64,000 bases of DNA from positions 8,246,001 through 8,310,000 of the forward strand of contig NC_071332.1 in assembly GCF_010183535.1 (NCBI RefSeq), given 5' to 3'. The DNA is from Caenorhabditis remanei. Its lineage: Eukaryota > Nematoda > Chromadorea > Rhabditida > Rhabditidae. The notes beneath the pieces are model-generated. The model did no database searches, was not told the origin of the DNA, and saw only the letters and a list, made by a program, of their open reading frames with translations. The position numbers were made by a program, and so were the translations under genes. Position 1 is the stretch's first letter. Each line of letters opens with the position of its first letter. This document shows positions 23,912-36,198 of this stretch, piece after piece.

Positions 23912-25597
23912 ATGTCATCTCTTCAATACGCCTACGAACAAATGCAATTGGATTTTCTTCACATTTGCAGTATGGGCGATGAAGTTCGCGTGAGAGATGC
24001 ACTTCTGACGGGACGAGTTGACACAAATTATCGACATAAATCAAATGGCTGGTGAGCTTTGTTTGATATATTAATTTTCTAAAATCTGAAGCATTGCACA
24101 TTTTTTCGGATTCTGCTCCGGGCAGCTGCTGACCGCTGTTATGAAATATGACGCCTGTTGTTGTCGCATTTTTCGCTTCATCCACAAATATTTTGCTGTG
24201 ACAAATTATACGGAGCTCGGAATCTATCGTTCTGTTTTCTATGAATTTATCCCGCACTTTACTTTCTGGAATCATGATTTTCGTGGCACTTTGTTGTCCT
24301 GAACAGCCGTCTCAATTCTAGTTGATTCTAGTAGTGCTCATCTGATAGAGGAATACACGAATCACTGATAAATCCACGACTATGACAAAATGAGTGGACT
24401 TTGTGTAAATGCGAGTGACTAACGAGAGTTGGGGGAGATACCAACTGTTGCGGGAAGACAATCTTCGCCTAAGAGCTTTCTCGTTTTCACAGTGTACCCT
24501 CTTGCAGAGAGCAGTCTGCCTCTGGATCACTTTTTTCGCTCAATGTGTTTTGAGAGCGTGTCAAACACTCGGTCAATCGGAAAAAAGCGATGGTCAAGGA
24601 GATTGACAACTTTGCGTTTTTTTCCGAAAAGTTATCATATGTTTCAGAATGTGCCTTTATTAAGTTACCTAACCGAATCACAAGCTTATTTTAGAGAGTT
24701 CCCAAGATTCCGTACTTTAGAAATAATCATTCTTTAAATTTTCACCCAATTCCCATTCCTATTTTCTAATAAAAATCCATTTTATAGGACTGCTTTGCAC
24801 TGGGCTGCAAACCGTGGACACTACGACGTCGCTCTCCTTCTCATAGAAGCCGGATACGCTTTAAACGCAGAAGACACAAAACAAAGAGTACCGTACGACG
24901 TGAGTCATTGAATTCATTTTATTCCATTCCATTGTATTATTTTAGGTGTGCCCAGAAGACAAAGACAAGCTGAGAACAGTACTCCAGCCGGGAGAAGAAC
25001 GCGAGAATATGGTGCAGAGTGAGTTTTTCATGACCCATATAAATTCATATTCCTATCAGTTTCAGACAATGCTTCACGTCGAACATCAGACGCCAGTGAC
25101 CAATCGTCACCAGGATTCGTTCCAAATTACGTTCGTCATCCACCATTTCCATATGCTATGAAGAATTCATTCGACAGTTTCTCCACTCCACCAAATTCAT
25201 CTGGTTCGAATGGACCAGGATCTCCAGGACCTTTAAACTCACCAACTTATTCATATGGAAGAAGAGATTCATTCAATAAAACACGATTCTTGTTAGTTAG
25301 AACAAGGTGAGTATCATGACAGAGTTTTTCACTTTTATTTTCTGTAATTTCAGCGTGGAAAAAGGAAAAGAAACATACAAACGAGTGACACTTCCCGGTG
25401 GATCAGATGTCGACCGACTCAAAACAACTATTGAAAAAGCATGCAAAGGACGACAAGTAGATATGATATTCACACTGCCAGATAACGATTTAGTAGAAAC
25501 AATCGATCAGATTCATCAGTTCAAAGACTGTCAGAAAATAGATGTAGTTTTCAAGGATAACGGCAGAGAAACGACTCCAGCAGTGGTAAGATCTTGA
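23912..25597 (+). CDS. ANKRD40-like ankyrin repeat protein
   Basis: Five exons (23912-24051, 24788-24899, 24946-25018, 25066-25306, 25354-25597) give 269 residues. Two ankyrin repeats occupy about residues 15-85 (DFLHICSMGDEVRVRDALL; TALHWAANRGHYDVALLLIEAG). A Ser/Pro-rich linker follows (NSSGSNGPGSPGPLNSPTY). The C-terminal module starts around RFLLVRT and runs through a VEKGKETYKRVTLPGG segment to KIDVVFKDN, matching the organisation I know for ANKRD40: N-terminal ankyrin repeats plus a conserved C-terminal domain of unknown role. The start is just after a TTTCAG at 23905, a plausible trans-splice site. The frame stops at 25595-25597, but a GTAAGA just before it could be a donor to a further exon. 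Intron 1 is 736 bases. Confidence 0.75.
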
Positions 25598-27652
25598 ATG
25601 TGCAACATAAGTCATTTCCTAGTGGCATTTGAAAAATAGGATCTACTGATTGTTTTGTTTTCGTTTCCGAAACTCATATCTGTTCTCTAAAGTTCATAGT
25701 TTCAATCAACAACATCCGCCTCATTCTCTTCATTCACCACCTGGCGTTTCCCAACGAGAGAAAACCCAACCATATGACAATTCCTATCACTGATAAAGAC
25801 ATTTCTCCGCTCGAACGAACAGTTTAGCTGCCTCCGTCGGCAGTGTATATCAACTTCCATTGAATTTCTGTCAACAATTTGTATACATTCTCTCGTGCCT
25901 CTCTTTTTCCTCTGAGGTTCTCTGTTCGGCAGCCGTCATTTATGTGTGAGTGTACTTTGTTCTCCATACCGCCCATGTGTCCTCCCTGGATAAAGACGCG
26001 GACGAACTCACTTCTTGGCTTCCTTTTTGTTTTCTTACTTTACGCTGAAACCTCATACTTGGAGAACACTCCAGTAAAAGTGTGGCACCAACAAAGTCGC
26101 AGAGAAATAGAGGAAATGCCGTTCAAGCCACCGCCCGTTTTCACTCTTTTCTCGCTCTGCGCTCTATGTTTATCACGTTATGCTCAAATAGAGATTTTTA
26201 TCATCTCCTATGTTTCTTATTCAGATCCGCGTTGTTTTTTTCATTATCGATTCAAAGAGATAGGTTTATTTTTGCTTGGTTTCAAACAGAAAATTACGAG
26301 AACCAACTTTCTAATTTAATCTAATGAAAATGCTCGAAAAGTGGCAAAGAACATTTCCTTTCAAAAAATTGATTTCCAGCTACTTGAAATCTAATACTTT
26401 TTTCTTCTTGCTGAACTTTTCTCATTTTCCGAGTTGTTCTGCAGTTCTCTTTTCAAGTGGGGGATATTTTCTCTCCGGTCAGGTGTCCCAACTCAGCCTC
26501 TCACCTTCATTTTCACTTCTTTTCATTCGTACTTTTCTTTTTGCTCTTCTCTAGAGCGACCCGCTTTGATCCGGTAAATTACGGCTAGTTTATAGCATCT
26601 CTCATTCTTTCATGCCTCCTTGGTGCTCTTCACGTGAATGTACCGTGCGAAATGTGGAGGAATCCTTCTTCTTTCCATTTCAAATTCAATATATTGGGTT
26701 CCCTTCTTCTCTATTCCTCTCAAAATTTTAAAAATACTGATTTGTTTCTCTTCATATTTAAGAAACTCCTATTTCATACCTTCGACGACTTGGCAATCTT
26801 TGTTAACAGTTCAAAAACCGTTCACTTCTTTCCTCATTTCATTTAACAAACAGATTGTTTACAAGAGGAAAAGCAACGTTTTGGAAGAAAGTGGGGCGCG
26901 TGACAAAAGGTCGAAAGTGGGTAACTCCTCACACCGTCCGTCGTCATGTCAGATGGTAGCAGTGAGGTCGACGATCGACGTTTTGTTCGATTTGATCTCT
27001 ACCAGCTAATTTCTGATCAGTTCTTTCATTTTTTGTCAACAAAAATGTCGGAAAACACGAATCGTGTTCACTAGCCGCTATTTTTAGTTTTAGAAATTAC
27101 CTTGTAGCTCCAAATCAATCATCTCTGAGCAATAAAATGAAGAAAACTAATCAGCTTTTTTGATAGATTCTTCAGTGAAATTACACGAAAACCAAAATGT
27201 TAATTTTTATCGTTTTCAGACCTAAAAAGTAAACATTTGTTAACATATTTTGATCTCCAACTTTTTGATCTAACAATAAAAATTATATTTTTCTTTAAAA
27301 TTTCCCTTTTGATTCAGCGATTTTTTTCCAAAAAAAACATTTTTGTTATCATTTTCTGCTGTTTCTCTCAATATCTATCACATCCGTCGTATCTATCGTC
27401 ATCACGCGTTCTTCTCATATTTCCTTTTGGCCCCCTATCCTCCTAACTTTCTTGCCACATGTCGTTTTTGCTCTTTTTTCTATTATCTTCTTCTCTTTTT
27501 TTCATCCGATTTTTCGCAGTAGCATAGTCTTCTCCTCTCAAATCAATCCGAACAACACATCAATCTTACCTGCTTTCTCTTTCACTCTCTCACTCTCTCT
27601 TTCATCCAGTTGGCATCGGATATTCCGTGACTCTTTCCACTTTACTTGTACT
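25598..27652. other. Intergenic region without a supportable gene
   Basis: About 2 kb. Several pyrimidine-rich open frames on the + strand (for example 25.9-26.3 kb) have hydrophobic translations caused by T-rich composition, with no domains or consistent splicing. TC-rich simple sequence lies near 27580-27605, just upstream of the next gene. Confidence 0.5.
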
Positions 27653-28617
27653 ATGTCGGATTCTGAATCTTCTGATTCTTCTCCAATCGTTCAACGTCGC
27701 CGACCGTTCTCGATTCGTTCGATTTCTCGCACACCGAAGGTCCATAAAATTGGAAACTGTCACATAAAAACATAACTTCAAATGTTTTTATTTTCTTGTT
27801 TTCAGACGGGTGACGAAGTCAAAATGTCGGAAGAACGAGAAGTGTCACCAAAAGATTTGGTCGTTGAAAAAGAATACGGACAAGAAGATATCGATATTCC
27901 GAAAAATGATGAACACGAGGATAAGGACGAGGAGCCAAGAGTGAGTTTGAATTCTAAATTGAAAAAATAAATTGAACAATTTCCAGCCAGCAACTCCAGC
28001 TGAGGATCTCTCCCGTTTTGTGAAGGAGCCAAGCCCACCAATCAGTCTCGCAGCTACTGATTTGGATTCGAATAATGGTGAAGGAAACGGAGAAGGACAG
28101 GAGCCAAAGTTGATTCCACTGGCTACCCGTCAAAGTCTCGACTCGGATCCAGGAGATTTTGAGAAGGTCGATAAGGAAGAGGCTGCCAAGTTGTCTGAAA
28201 CGTCTCCCGCTGTTGCTGGAATCGCCGCTGCTATTCCAATTATTTCGGTAAATTATATCTTGCAAATTGCTGAGCATTCCGCATTTCTATTTGTGGATTT
28301 TCCTCTATTACTCACCAAAAGTGGTCAATAATTTAATTGTTTTTCAGGCTCAAGTCGAGGATGAGCACAACGATCCGACGGTCCCCGAGCCAGAACAAGA
28401 GCCAACATTCGCTCCACCACCATCTGCTCGTCAGGCACCTTCTTCCAAAGCAACCGTCGTCGAAGAATCAAAACAAGTGCCAGAAGATAGACAATCGAGT
28501 GATTTGGCCACGTGGATTCACAATAATCCGGATATCGTGAGAAATGTTGCGACTGCCGCTGCAGTTGCTGGAGTCGCTGGACTCGGATACTACGTCTACG
28601 TTAAGAAATTTAAGTAA
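27653..28617 (+). CDS. Acidic tail-anchored membrane protein, unknown function
   Basis: Four exons (27653-27739, 27806-27940, 27987-28247, 28348-28617) give 250 residues. The N-terminus is Ser-rich (MSDSESSDSSPIVQRRRP), followed by long acidic, disordered-looking sequence, a short hydrophobic patch (AVAGIAAAIPIIS) and a C-terminal hydrophobic segment (about 226-244, VATAAAVAGVAGLGYYVYV) ending KKFK. That layout is typical of a tail-anchored protein of the ER or mitochondrial outer membrane; which one cannot be told. Intron 1 has a weak donor, GTCCAT. A second start at 27824, 18 bases after a TTTTCAG, would give a shorter protein if that acceptor is trans-spliced. I do not recognise the family. 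Confidence 0.7.
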
Positions 28618-28958
28618 ATTAGATATTTCAAAATCAGTCTTCTATAGCTGATAGCCTAGACTCTTTCATTCTACTTTTCGTAGGCTTTTTTGTAGTTTTA
28701 TCTTCTTTTTTCCCTCTTTTTTTACTCATCATCCCCGTTTCACACATTCGCCCCTCTCTTCCCGTCTTGAAGTTACCCCGGTATTCAATTACTTCTTTTT
28801 ACCCAAACATTCGCCTTTTTTCTTGTTAACATTCATAGTGTATTTTCCAACCTTCTTCGCCTTATCGGGTCATTTTTCAACTTTTTTGTGCCCACCCAAC
28901 TCATTTTTTCATAAACGTCAAATATTTTCATTTTAGTTTTATTTAGGAAAGCAAAAAG

Positions 28959-31053
28959 CTACAAATCATCAAACTCATCAATATCAGAGAACAGTTGTTC
29001 ATCTATTTCTTCATTAGGATGGAAGTTTTGATGATGATGATCCTCCTCGATATCAAATGCAGATGCAACTTCTATCTCTCCATCCATCATCGATCGTTTG
29101 AACAACATTAATTTATTCACAACCAGCTCAATAATTTTTTTTGGAGTCCGTTCACTTCGTGTCAGTTCAGCAGAAATTCCAGTGATCTCGGCAGCTTTCT
29201 CGATGAAGAACACCAAATCTTCTTCCTCACCTAAAACGAAATATGGAAAATAGTTTCAAAAAGAAAAAGAAGAGTTTACTTCTATTAGCCAGTTGAGATA
29301 ATTGAATTTCAGGAGAGCTGAACTGTTCATCCAGATCGAATAATTCAAGAGGAGGCATTGGTAAATCTTGAAAAGTAGGAGCAAATACAGCAGGTTGGAA
29401 TGGAGGCATCGGAAGTTCAAATTGAGGCTCAACAAGAGTTAGGGGAGGAGGTGACAGATTAAGAGCTTCATAGAGACTGAAATAAGAATTTGATTGTTTT
29501 ATCTACAGTAACCCCAGTGATACATACCGTAACGTCATTGGCCAATGTTTCAAATTGAACGAATGCAGTGAGTTATCCAGAATCTTCATGAAATCTGAGC
29601 TGACAGCGGAATCCAACTCACCTTCATACATGCAGACCTGAAAAATGAACTTCTCTTCTGGAATCTGGAAGAAAATGCTCACTTTTATCTGCTGAGACAT
29701 GTGAATATGATCCGGAATATTCGTGTAATCACTGATTTCCGGTTCTGCTGCGTCGATTGTGTTCAAATCGAAACCGTTGACAAGGTATTCCACGAAAGTG
29801 TCCTGGAAAAGAGGAAATTCTTTGAAAGAGTATTCTGAGAGAAACAACTCACAAAAATCTTTCCATTTTCTTCTTTATCAATGTAAGCGTCATGGAACAT
29901 TGAGACGGAACCAACCACACAGACACGCCCTTTCTTTTTCTGTAATTCAGATGAGAAAAATGAAAATAATTTGAAGATTTCACTCACAAATTCGTTGAGT
30001 TTTGTCTCATGGAATGCAGCAACTGGTCGACTTGTCGGGAAACTAGTACTTCCAGAAGAGAGAACAACATTCGATTGACGATTGTTCACATCCAAAGTAG
30101 ATCCATATGGATAGATGAATGAAAGAGTTCTGGAACAATTAATTTGTTTTTGGAACTATAGAATTTAGAATCGAAGGAGTCCGAATGTTGGGTTCTAGAA
30201 TCAAAGTTCAGGAAGTTGGACTTTGTATTTCAGAGAACATTAATTTCGAATTCTGAACTTCAAAATCCAGGAATTTGACTCAAAAACTCTAAATTCTGAA
30301 CTTCAAATTTAAAACTCACTGTGAATTCTGTTTCTGCTCGGTGCTCACATTCTTTTTCGCTGCAACGGCAATCGATCGATTCACGACTCCATTGGCAACA
30401 AGAGCCTCCTTCGGATCGAAATATTTCAAGAACACAGTCCGAATTACAGCGTCTGGAAACTGAAGTTTCCTTCTCTTTTCTGAACACAACAAACCTTTAT
30501 TCACGGCAATCCCATATTTGGAAAGCAATTCATTCAACGAGTGTCGTTCTCCTCCTTCTCCAGATAATATCATCAAACAGCCACCTTCTTCGACAAATCT
30601 CCAGATGGTTTCAATCTGAAATTATGATTTTAAATTCCAAAAGTGAGGATTGTTTTTATTTAAAAGAACCTCTCCAGTTCCGAATGCAGATTTCGGTTGA
30701 GGAATAATGATCATTCGCACATCATCCAATCCATTCAGATTTATTGGTTCCGTGTTTCTGGAACATTCTACTTTGTGAGTGAAAAACTGAATATCGTTTT
30801 CATTTTCTCATTTCAAATTGTCATCTTCGAATTAGAAATATCTGATAAAAATCTTACATTTCCACAGTCAAAACACTTTTCAGATGCCTCGCCACCCCTC
30901 GAAATCCACTAATTAAACTGATTTGTTGCTGTTTCGATTGGTCAATTAACACTTTTCGAAATGTACTTCGATTCTGGAAAAAGGGAGAAAAGTTGGGTTT
31001 TCCGAATCGAGAATTAGACTTACTGTCATCTTTTCATCTGCAAAAGAAGTCAT
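28959..31053 (-). CDS. osm-6: Intraflagellar transport protein IFT52 (OSM-6)
   Basis: Ten exons on the minus strand (31053-31024, 30973-30858, 30757-30670, 30615-30320, 30129-29988, 29939-29853, 29802-29683, 29637-29528, 29476-29280, 29230-28959) join in phase to 485 residues. The N-terminal half shows the IFT52 GIFT-like fold signatures: MIIIPQPKSAFGTGE, FVEEGGCLMILSGEGGE, LSFIYPYGSTLDV, then GRVCVVGSVSMFHDAYIDKE, and DYTNIPDHIHMS. A Pro-rich middle and an acidic C-terminus follow. IFT52 is a core IFT-B subunit needed to build cilia; in C. elegans OSM-6 acts in ciliated sensory neurons. One intron (29682-29638) is 45 bases and stop-free, so the frame also reads through it. The gene lies about 310 bases downstream of aman-2 on the same strand but has its own X-box. 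Confidence 0.92.
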
Positions 31054-31144
31054 TTTCAGAATAAATAGAGCTCAGAATATAGATAAACACGCGAAATGAA
31101 GGAGTGAGAGGTTTAGAAGACGTCAGGAGAGAAAGACGGCGTTT

Positions 31145-31158
31145 GTTGCCATGGAGAT
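31145..31158 (-). promoter_or_regulatory. X-box (DAF-19/RFX site) of osm-6
   Basis: The minus strand reads ATCTCCATGGCAAC, which fits the X-box consensus RYYNYYWWRRNRAC at all 14 positions. It lies about 92-105 bases upstream of the osm-6 start codon, the usual place for DAF-19 sites of nematode ciliary genes. DAF-19 control of osm-6 is established knowledge; that this copy is the site used is inference. Confidence 0.85.
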
Positions 31159-31362
31159 ATCGAGACACACTTCGGGGAGAGAGAGGGATAATTTCTGAAT
31201 ATGCTCGGGTGGAAGAGACGGGAAATCGAGAAATCCCATCGAAACATAAACTTGGTTAAACTTTTTTATTTTCGATGACTGAATGGAAAAAAAATTTCGA
31301 AGATTTACAATACCCATGAATGACAAATGCTGTATAATATTACAAGAAAACAAATAAATTAA

Positions 31363-34300
31363 TTAAAAAGATACAAGAATACTAGACACATCATTTGGCT
31401 GTAATTTGAATTGTTCAGATTTCTGTCCTTCGTATAAATTAGTCAATGATGTTTGTCTCGCAGACTTTAGTGATGAGATCAGTTTCAGCGGTTCAATTTC
31501 GATTCCAGATGTTAAGCATGACGTATCAGGAAGAGAGAGACGTGATCTACAATCTGGAACAACTCTGTGCATCACCATTGCAGCCTTCTTTTCAGCTGCA
31601 GTAGATCTTTCATTTGCTTCGTAAGTTGTCGGTGAAGCGAGTGTTCTAAAATAAATTTTATGAAAACCTATGATTTCGATTGATTTTCTCACCGGAATGT
31701 TACTACGTGTAAATCACAATTCAACTCTTGTTCCAGATTTTTAGACGCAATCGATTTTGGTGTTGTTTCTCCCATCATTTTAACAACCGGATAATGGAGT
31801 GACCACGTAGCAAGATGGCCAACATGTGAATGGAATCCAACTCTTTCATCTTTTTTGTTCGACGAAGTTGGAGACATCGGCTCAATCACAATACGGAAGT
31901 GTGCAACCGTTCTTTTGTTATCTCTAACTCCTTGTTGAAGACCTCGATTATCATCAGAACTGAGCCGTCGATCGAGCATAATTTCGATTTGACCAGAAGC
32001 TAAACTGCTGACTCCAAGAGCTTGGGCCGAGTGGATCGTCATTCTGGAAGCATCGTCCTCAATGTAAACTCCAGCGGACATTGGATAGAAATTCGCTTGC
32101 GTTGGAAGTTTAGTTTGTCGGCGTCTCTTTATCATTTGAAGACCATTGAGATCAGTGAAGAATTCGTCATTACTGCTAATGGATGTACTGAATCTCAAAG
32201 CTAATTCGAAGTTTTCTTTCGATCGAACATCCACTTCATTATCCAAGTCGATCCATGGAAGACCTTGATAAAGAGTATATGTTTGAAGAATCTTCAAATC
32301 ATTCATTGGAGTAGCAAACACTCTTCGTACAAGATCTCCTTCAATCACAATCCATTCATTTTCTTCTTTTTTGAGTTCTCTCGCTTCACCATCGGGAAGG
32401 AACAGGTAAGCGCCCGCCGGATTGTCTTCGTTTCCATTCGCAACTGAAAGAAAAAATATGAAAAGTGGGATAGAATTAGGGGGAAAAGCTGGATAAGTAG
32501 ACAACGAGGATAAGAAAGGATAATGAAGAGGGGGAGGTAGAGAAGAGAACGGATGCATCTTGACCCAAATCGCCTTATTTTCACTCGCTTGTTTATCATG
32601 TCGTATGCTGATTTGTATCATTTCGCGCTTTTACATGGTGATGTTCTATCCAGCCGTGATTTTGTTGGCTTCTGCCGTCGTGTCTGTTACAGGTAAGACA
32701 GATTCGCAAGAGTGAGTTATAATTCTGTGCTTTTCAGCTGACCCATTTATCTATAACGTTTACTCTTCTTCCGGCTCTCAAAATGGGTATGGAAATGGTT
32801 ATGGACGTGACGAGGTTTACATTCGCCGTCCAGGAATGAGTGGAAGCCCATATTACTCTGGAGTTGGTAACCAAATGATGTCAACGGGAGGATACCAAGG
32901 ATACCCAAGCCTTCAAGGACTCCAGGGACTCCAAGGAATGCAAACTATTCAGAGTGTTCAGGGTATGCAACAAATGCCTTACGGGCTCTCCAGCAGCATG
33001 ATGGGAATGGGTATGTGTTACTATTACTAATCCTGCCCACATATTGTTAAACTCTAATTTCTAGATACCTATGGATCTAGCATGTACAACAATAAGCCCC
33101 GATTCGCTGCTTCTGATATGATGGGAAGTGGACAACCACTGGTTCTCAACGGATACCCGATGTATCCAAGTAAGATTATTTTCCAAACAAAACGAAAAGA
33201 TAGGTTAATTTTTACAGGATCTTCTGGATACCCAATGGTTATTCCACTTGCCATGGGATCATTCGGGTCTTCTCCAACTGTTTATCAAGGGCCAACTGTT
33301 CAACGTCTCCCATTTTCAGCTACTCAACGCGCCGCGGCTCGTTATTTCTATTAATAATTTTCTATCGTTTTTGTAAACGTAATAACTGGAACCCTAATAA
33401 CAAAGTACAATAAACAAACTCACACTTCCTTCTTGCTTTTCTTGCTCCGTAGTGAACGAAATGAGAATTCAAATCAATCGGTTTATCATCTACAAGACTT
33501 GTCGCTTTCTTGATCATTCCATTCTCTCCATCAAATTCAGCTTTCACTTTATCATTCTGAACGATGAAATCACCGTTTCCCACAGATGATGACTTGAAAC
33601 TGCTGTCTCTAAAACATAATTCGTGTTTAAATGAATATTTCGCATGAAGACTCACACTTGAATTTTACTATTGGTTCGAATTTCAGATTTGGATGTAGTT
33701 GTACTCTTGACAAGTTTCAAACTGACAGATTCCATCGGCCCGAGAGAAGCCAAGAAGCATAACTCAAATACTCCATCTTTAACTACGAGTTTTTTCGACT
33801 CTTCGTTATATTCAATAACTGGCGAAATTTGTTGTTTGGTAACCGGTGGTTCCGCTTCAATACCAGCATCTACAGAGTCCACTCGAATACAGACAGGTTC
33901 ATTTCTGTTGCGAGACAAAGTGTTAAAGAGAACAACATTTCTGGAAATATAAATTGATGTTTATAAATAAAGAACCAAAAACTTACTGTCCAACTTTGTA
34001 AGCCCGTTTTTCAGGCAACAGATTTTCATTAACTCTCTTCTCGTCCATTTCCATCTTTTTAGTAGAGTCTATTCCAAGCAAAACGACAAGAGATTCAGAA
34101 AGAACGTCTTCGCAAGCATTCAAGGCATCAATCATTTTCTGACCATAATCCAGAACAACATGATCTTTCGCAGTTCCAGTTACACCATCATGATGTTGGA
34201 ATAGTGAAAGAGCACGACGGGCGGTTACAAGTTTCCCGAAAACCTTTGATTCCATCATTCCTTCCTCTTCAATATTTGCAAGACTGAAAGCGATTTCTGC

Positions 34301-36198
34301 AGAACGGAGATAATGCTGAAGAACACGATCGAGTTGCTTGTAGAATGGACGGGACGTGAAGTATCCTACAAAGAATAAATTAAATTTCAACTTATTTTTG
34401 AACTCTTACCACTCCAATAATGATCATCTCTGTCTGCATACGTGAAGAAATCTCCAGAAAGTGTTGGCAACTTCTCGCCAGACTCAGAAATAGCAGTATC
34501 CAACTTTTTGAAGTAATCAGAAAGAGTTCCAAATTGTGCATGAACATTCCATTCTGATTTCGAATTCATGTACTCGAATAACTTCTTATAGTTTTCATAT
34601 TGTGAGTTCCATTCAAAATCGATGTCATATCTAAATTTAGCATTTAAATAATATATTTATCAATTTTCAATTACCTGAAATCGTCTCCCAGTGGTTGGAA
34701 AATCACACTATTCTTGAATAGTTGACTCTTCTTTCTGTATTGGTCATAAATCATTTGAGCTCTTTCAGCAACATTTTCATCGGTGATTCTTTGTGGTGGG
34801 ATTCCCCAATCACAAGATTTTCCTCCATCTGGCATTCTGCGGAAATCAAATTGACAACATACTGATGGTTCCGGTCCACAAGTATGTGGAATATCATATG
34901 AATAGAATGGCATAATGTGAGAACGAAGATCCGGATGTCCAGTTGAACCAAATAGTTGTCTCCAATAGAATTCGAGGTTCTTTTTCAACGCTAACTCACG
35001 TTTGACTGAGTAGTGAACTCTGAAAGTAGAAAATAGAAAGAAGTTGCATTGACTTGAGAGATAATATTATTTTACCGTTGCAATACAGCATTAGTGATGT
35101 TAGCAGAAGTTAGAAGATGAGGCAGAGAAGGGGACAATCCGAAAGGATCAATTGACCAGTGAGATTTCGGAATCGCGTCTGGATAATTGATATGAAACTT
35201 TTTGTCAAAGAATTTTCGACTCACTTTTTCCGAGATGATTCTGAATCCATTCATGTCCTTCGAACAATTCAGTGACCATTGAGTGATAATGAGCATTCGC
35301 TTCGTCTGTCATTACCCATCCACCAGTTACAATTTCCAATTTTCCAGCTTCCAGATATCCTTTCACTTTTTTCCTTGTTTCTTCGCTTTGTTCTCTCCAC
35401 CATGTCTCAAAGAATGAAATTTCTGCGTAAATGAAACGCATTTCGTCTTTTTCTCCAAGATGTTTCGCCATTCCGTTGAGAATATTACGTGTTTGTCGAC
35501 TGTAATACTCATCGAAAGTCATAATCCATCCAGGATCACAATGAGAGTGAGGAATAACGATTACTTCAAGACGGGGCAAAGCTTTCACTTTTACTGCATC
35601 ATATTCAATTTTCCATCCTTGTTTCCACACACCACCATCGAGGTTTTCAAACTTCCAGGTGTCATAGAGATCCAGCATCTAAAAATAGGAAAATACACGA
35701 AGTTATTACGAAAAAATCACCTGAAGATCGGAATGCGCGACACTAATGTTTTCACGTATATTACAGATATCAGTCATTGGTGGAGTCGGTTTATGATGTT
35801 TTTGAACTTGATGAATATGAGCCATTCCTTCATTTCCACGATTTCCTCTAACAGGAACTGGTGCAACCTCTTGCTCTTGTTCTTTTTCTTCTGTTTTGTC
35901 TTTATCCTCATCAAAATCGACTGATTTTTCTACCTTCACTTGTCTCACTTGTTGCTCTAATCGGTCTATCGTCTTTCCATTTTGCTCGGCAACTTGTTCA
36001 AGGCTCCCGATTTTGCGACGTAATTCATCTACATATTGCTGAAAGAGTTTCAATTTGAAAGAGCATACAATTTTAAACAAATCGAACCTGTCTTTTGGCT
36101 ATCGCTTCTGCTCCGGTCTCGATTCCATTATACAAGTAGAGTGATACGGTCAAAAATACACCCAAACTGAGGATGATGTAGAAATTGCGCTTTCCCAT
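31363..36198 (-). CDS. aman-2: Golgi alpha-mannosidase II (GH38)
   Basis: Eleven exons on the minus strand (36198-36088, 36038-35721, 35678-35225, 35178-35076, 35019-34675, 34630-34410, 34365-33987, 33940-33656, 33608-33424, 32443-31693, 31645-31363) join to 1,144 residues. A short cytoplasmic MGKRN is followed by a signal-anchor helix (about 6-23) and a Gln/Glu-rich stem. The GH38 catalytic domain has the metal-site HSHCDPGW at about 187-194, the nucleophile motif WSIDPFG with Asp near 305, and HHDGVTGT further on. A C-terminal beta-domain includes AYLFLPDG. The enzyme trims two mannoses from GlcNAcMan5 N-glycans in the medial Golgi. The ninth intron (33423-32444) holds an opposite-strand gene. 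Model length and motifs match AMAN-2 well. Confidence 0.95.
32635..33354 (+). CDS. Secreted Gly/Tyr/Met/Gln-rich protein nested in aman-2
   Basis: Four exons (32635-32692, 32738-33010, 33065-33169, 33218-33354) give 190 residues. The whole gene lies inside aman-2 intron 9 on the opposite strand. Residues 1-20 are a signal peptide ([20 protein letters not shown]), with a second possible start at codon 3. The mature part is low-complexity and rich in Gly, Tyr, Ser, Met and Gln, with a short LQG repeat ([12 protein letters not shown]) and many GYP motifs ([24 protein letters not shown]). It ends RAAARYFY. No domain is recognisable. The composition suggests an extracellular structural or cuticle-associated protein, but this is a guess. 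Confidence 0.8.

Noticed and set aside
31689..32621. 310-codon minus-strand ORF treated as a separate gene
   Set aside because: Its larger part is aman-2 exon 10; the N-terminal extension upstream of 32443 reads into the intron past a clear TTTCAG acceptor.
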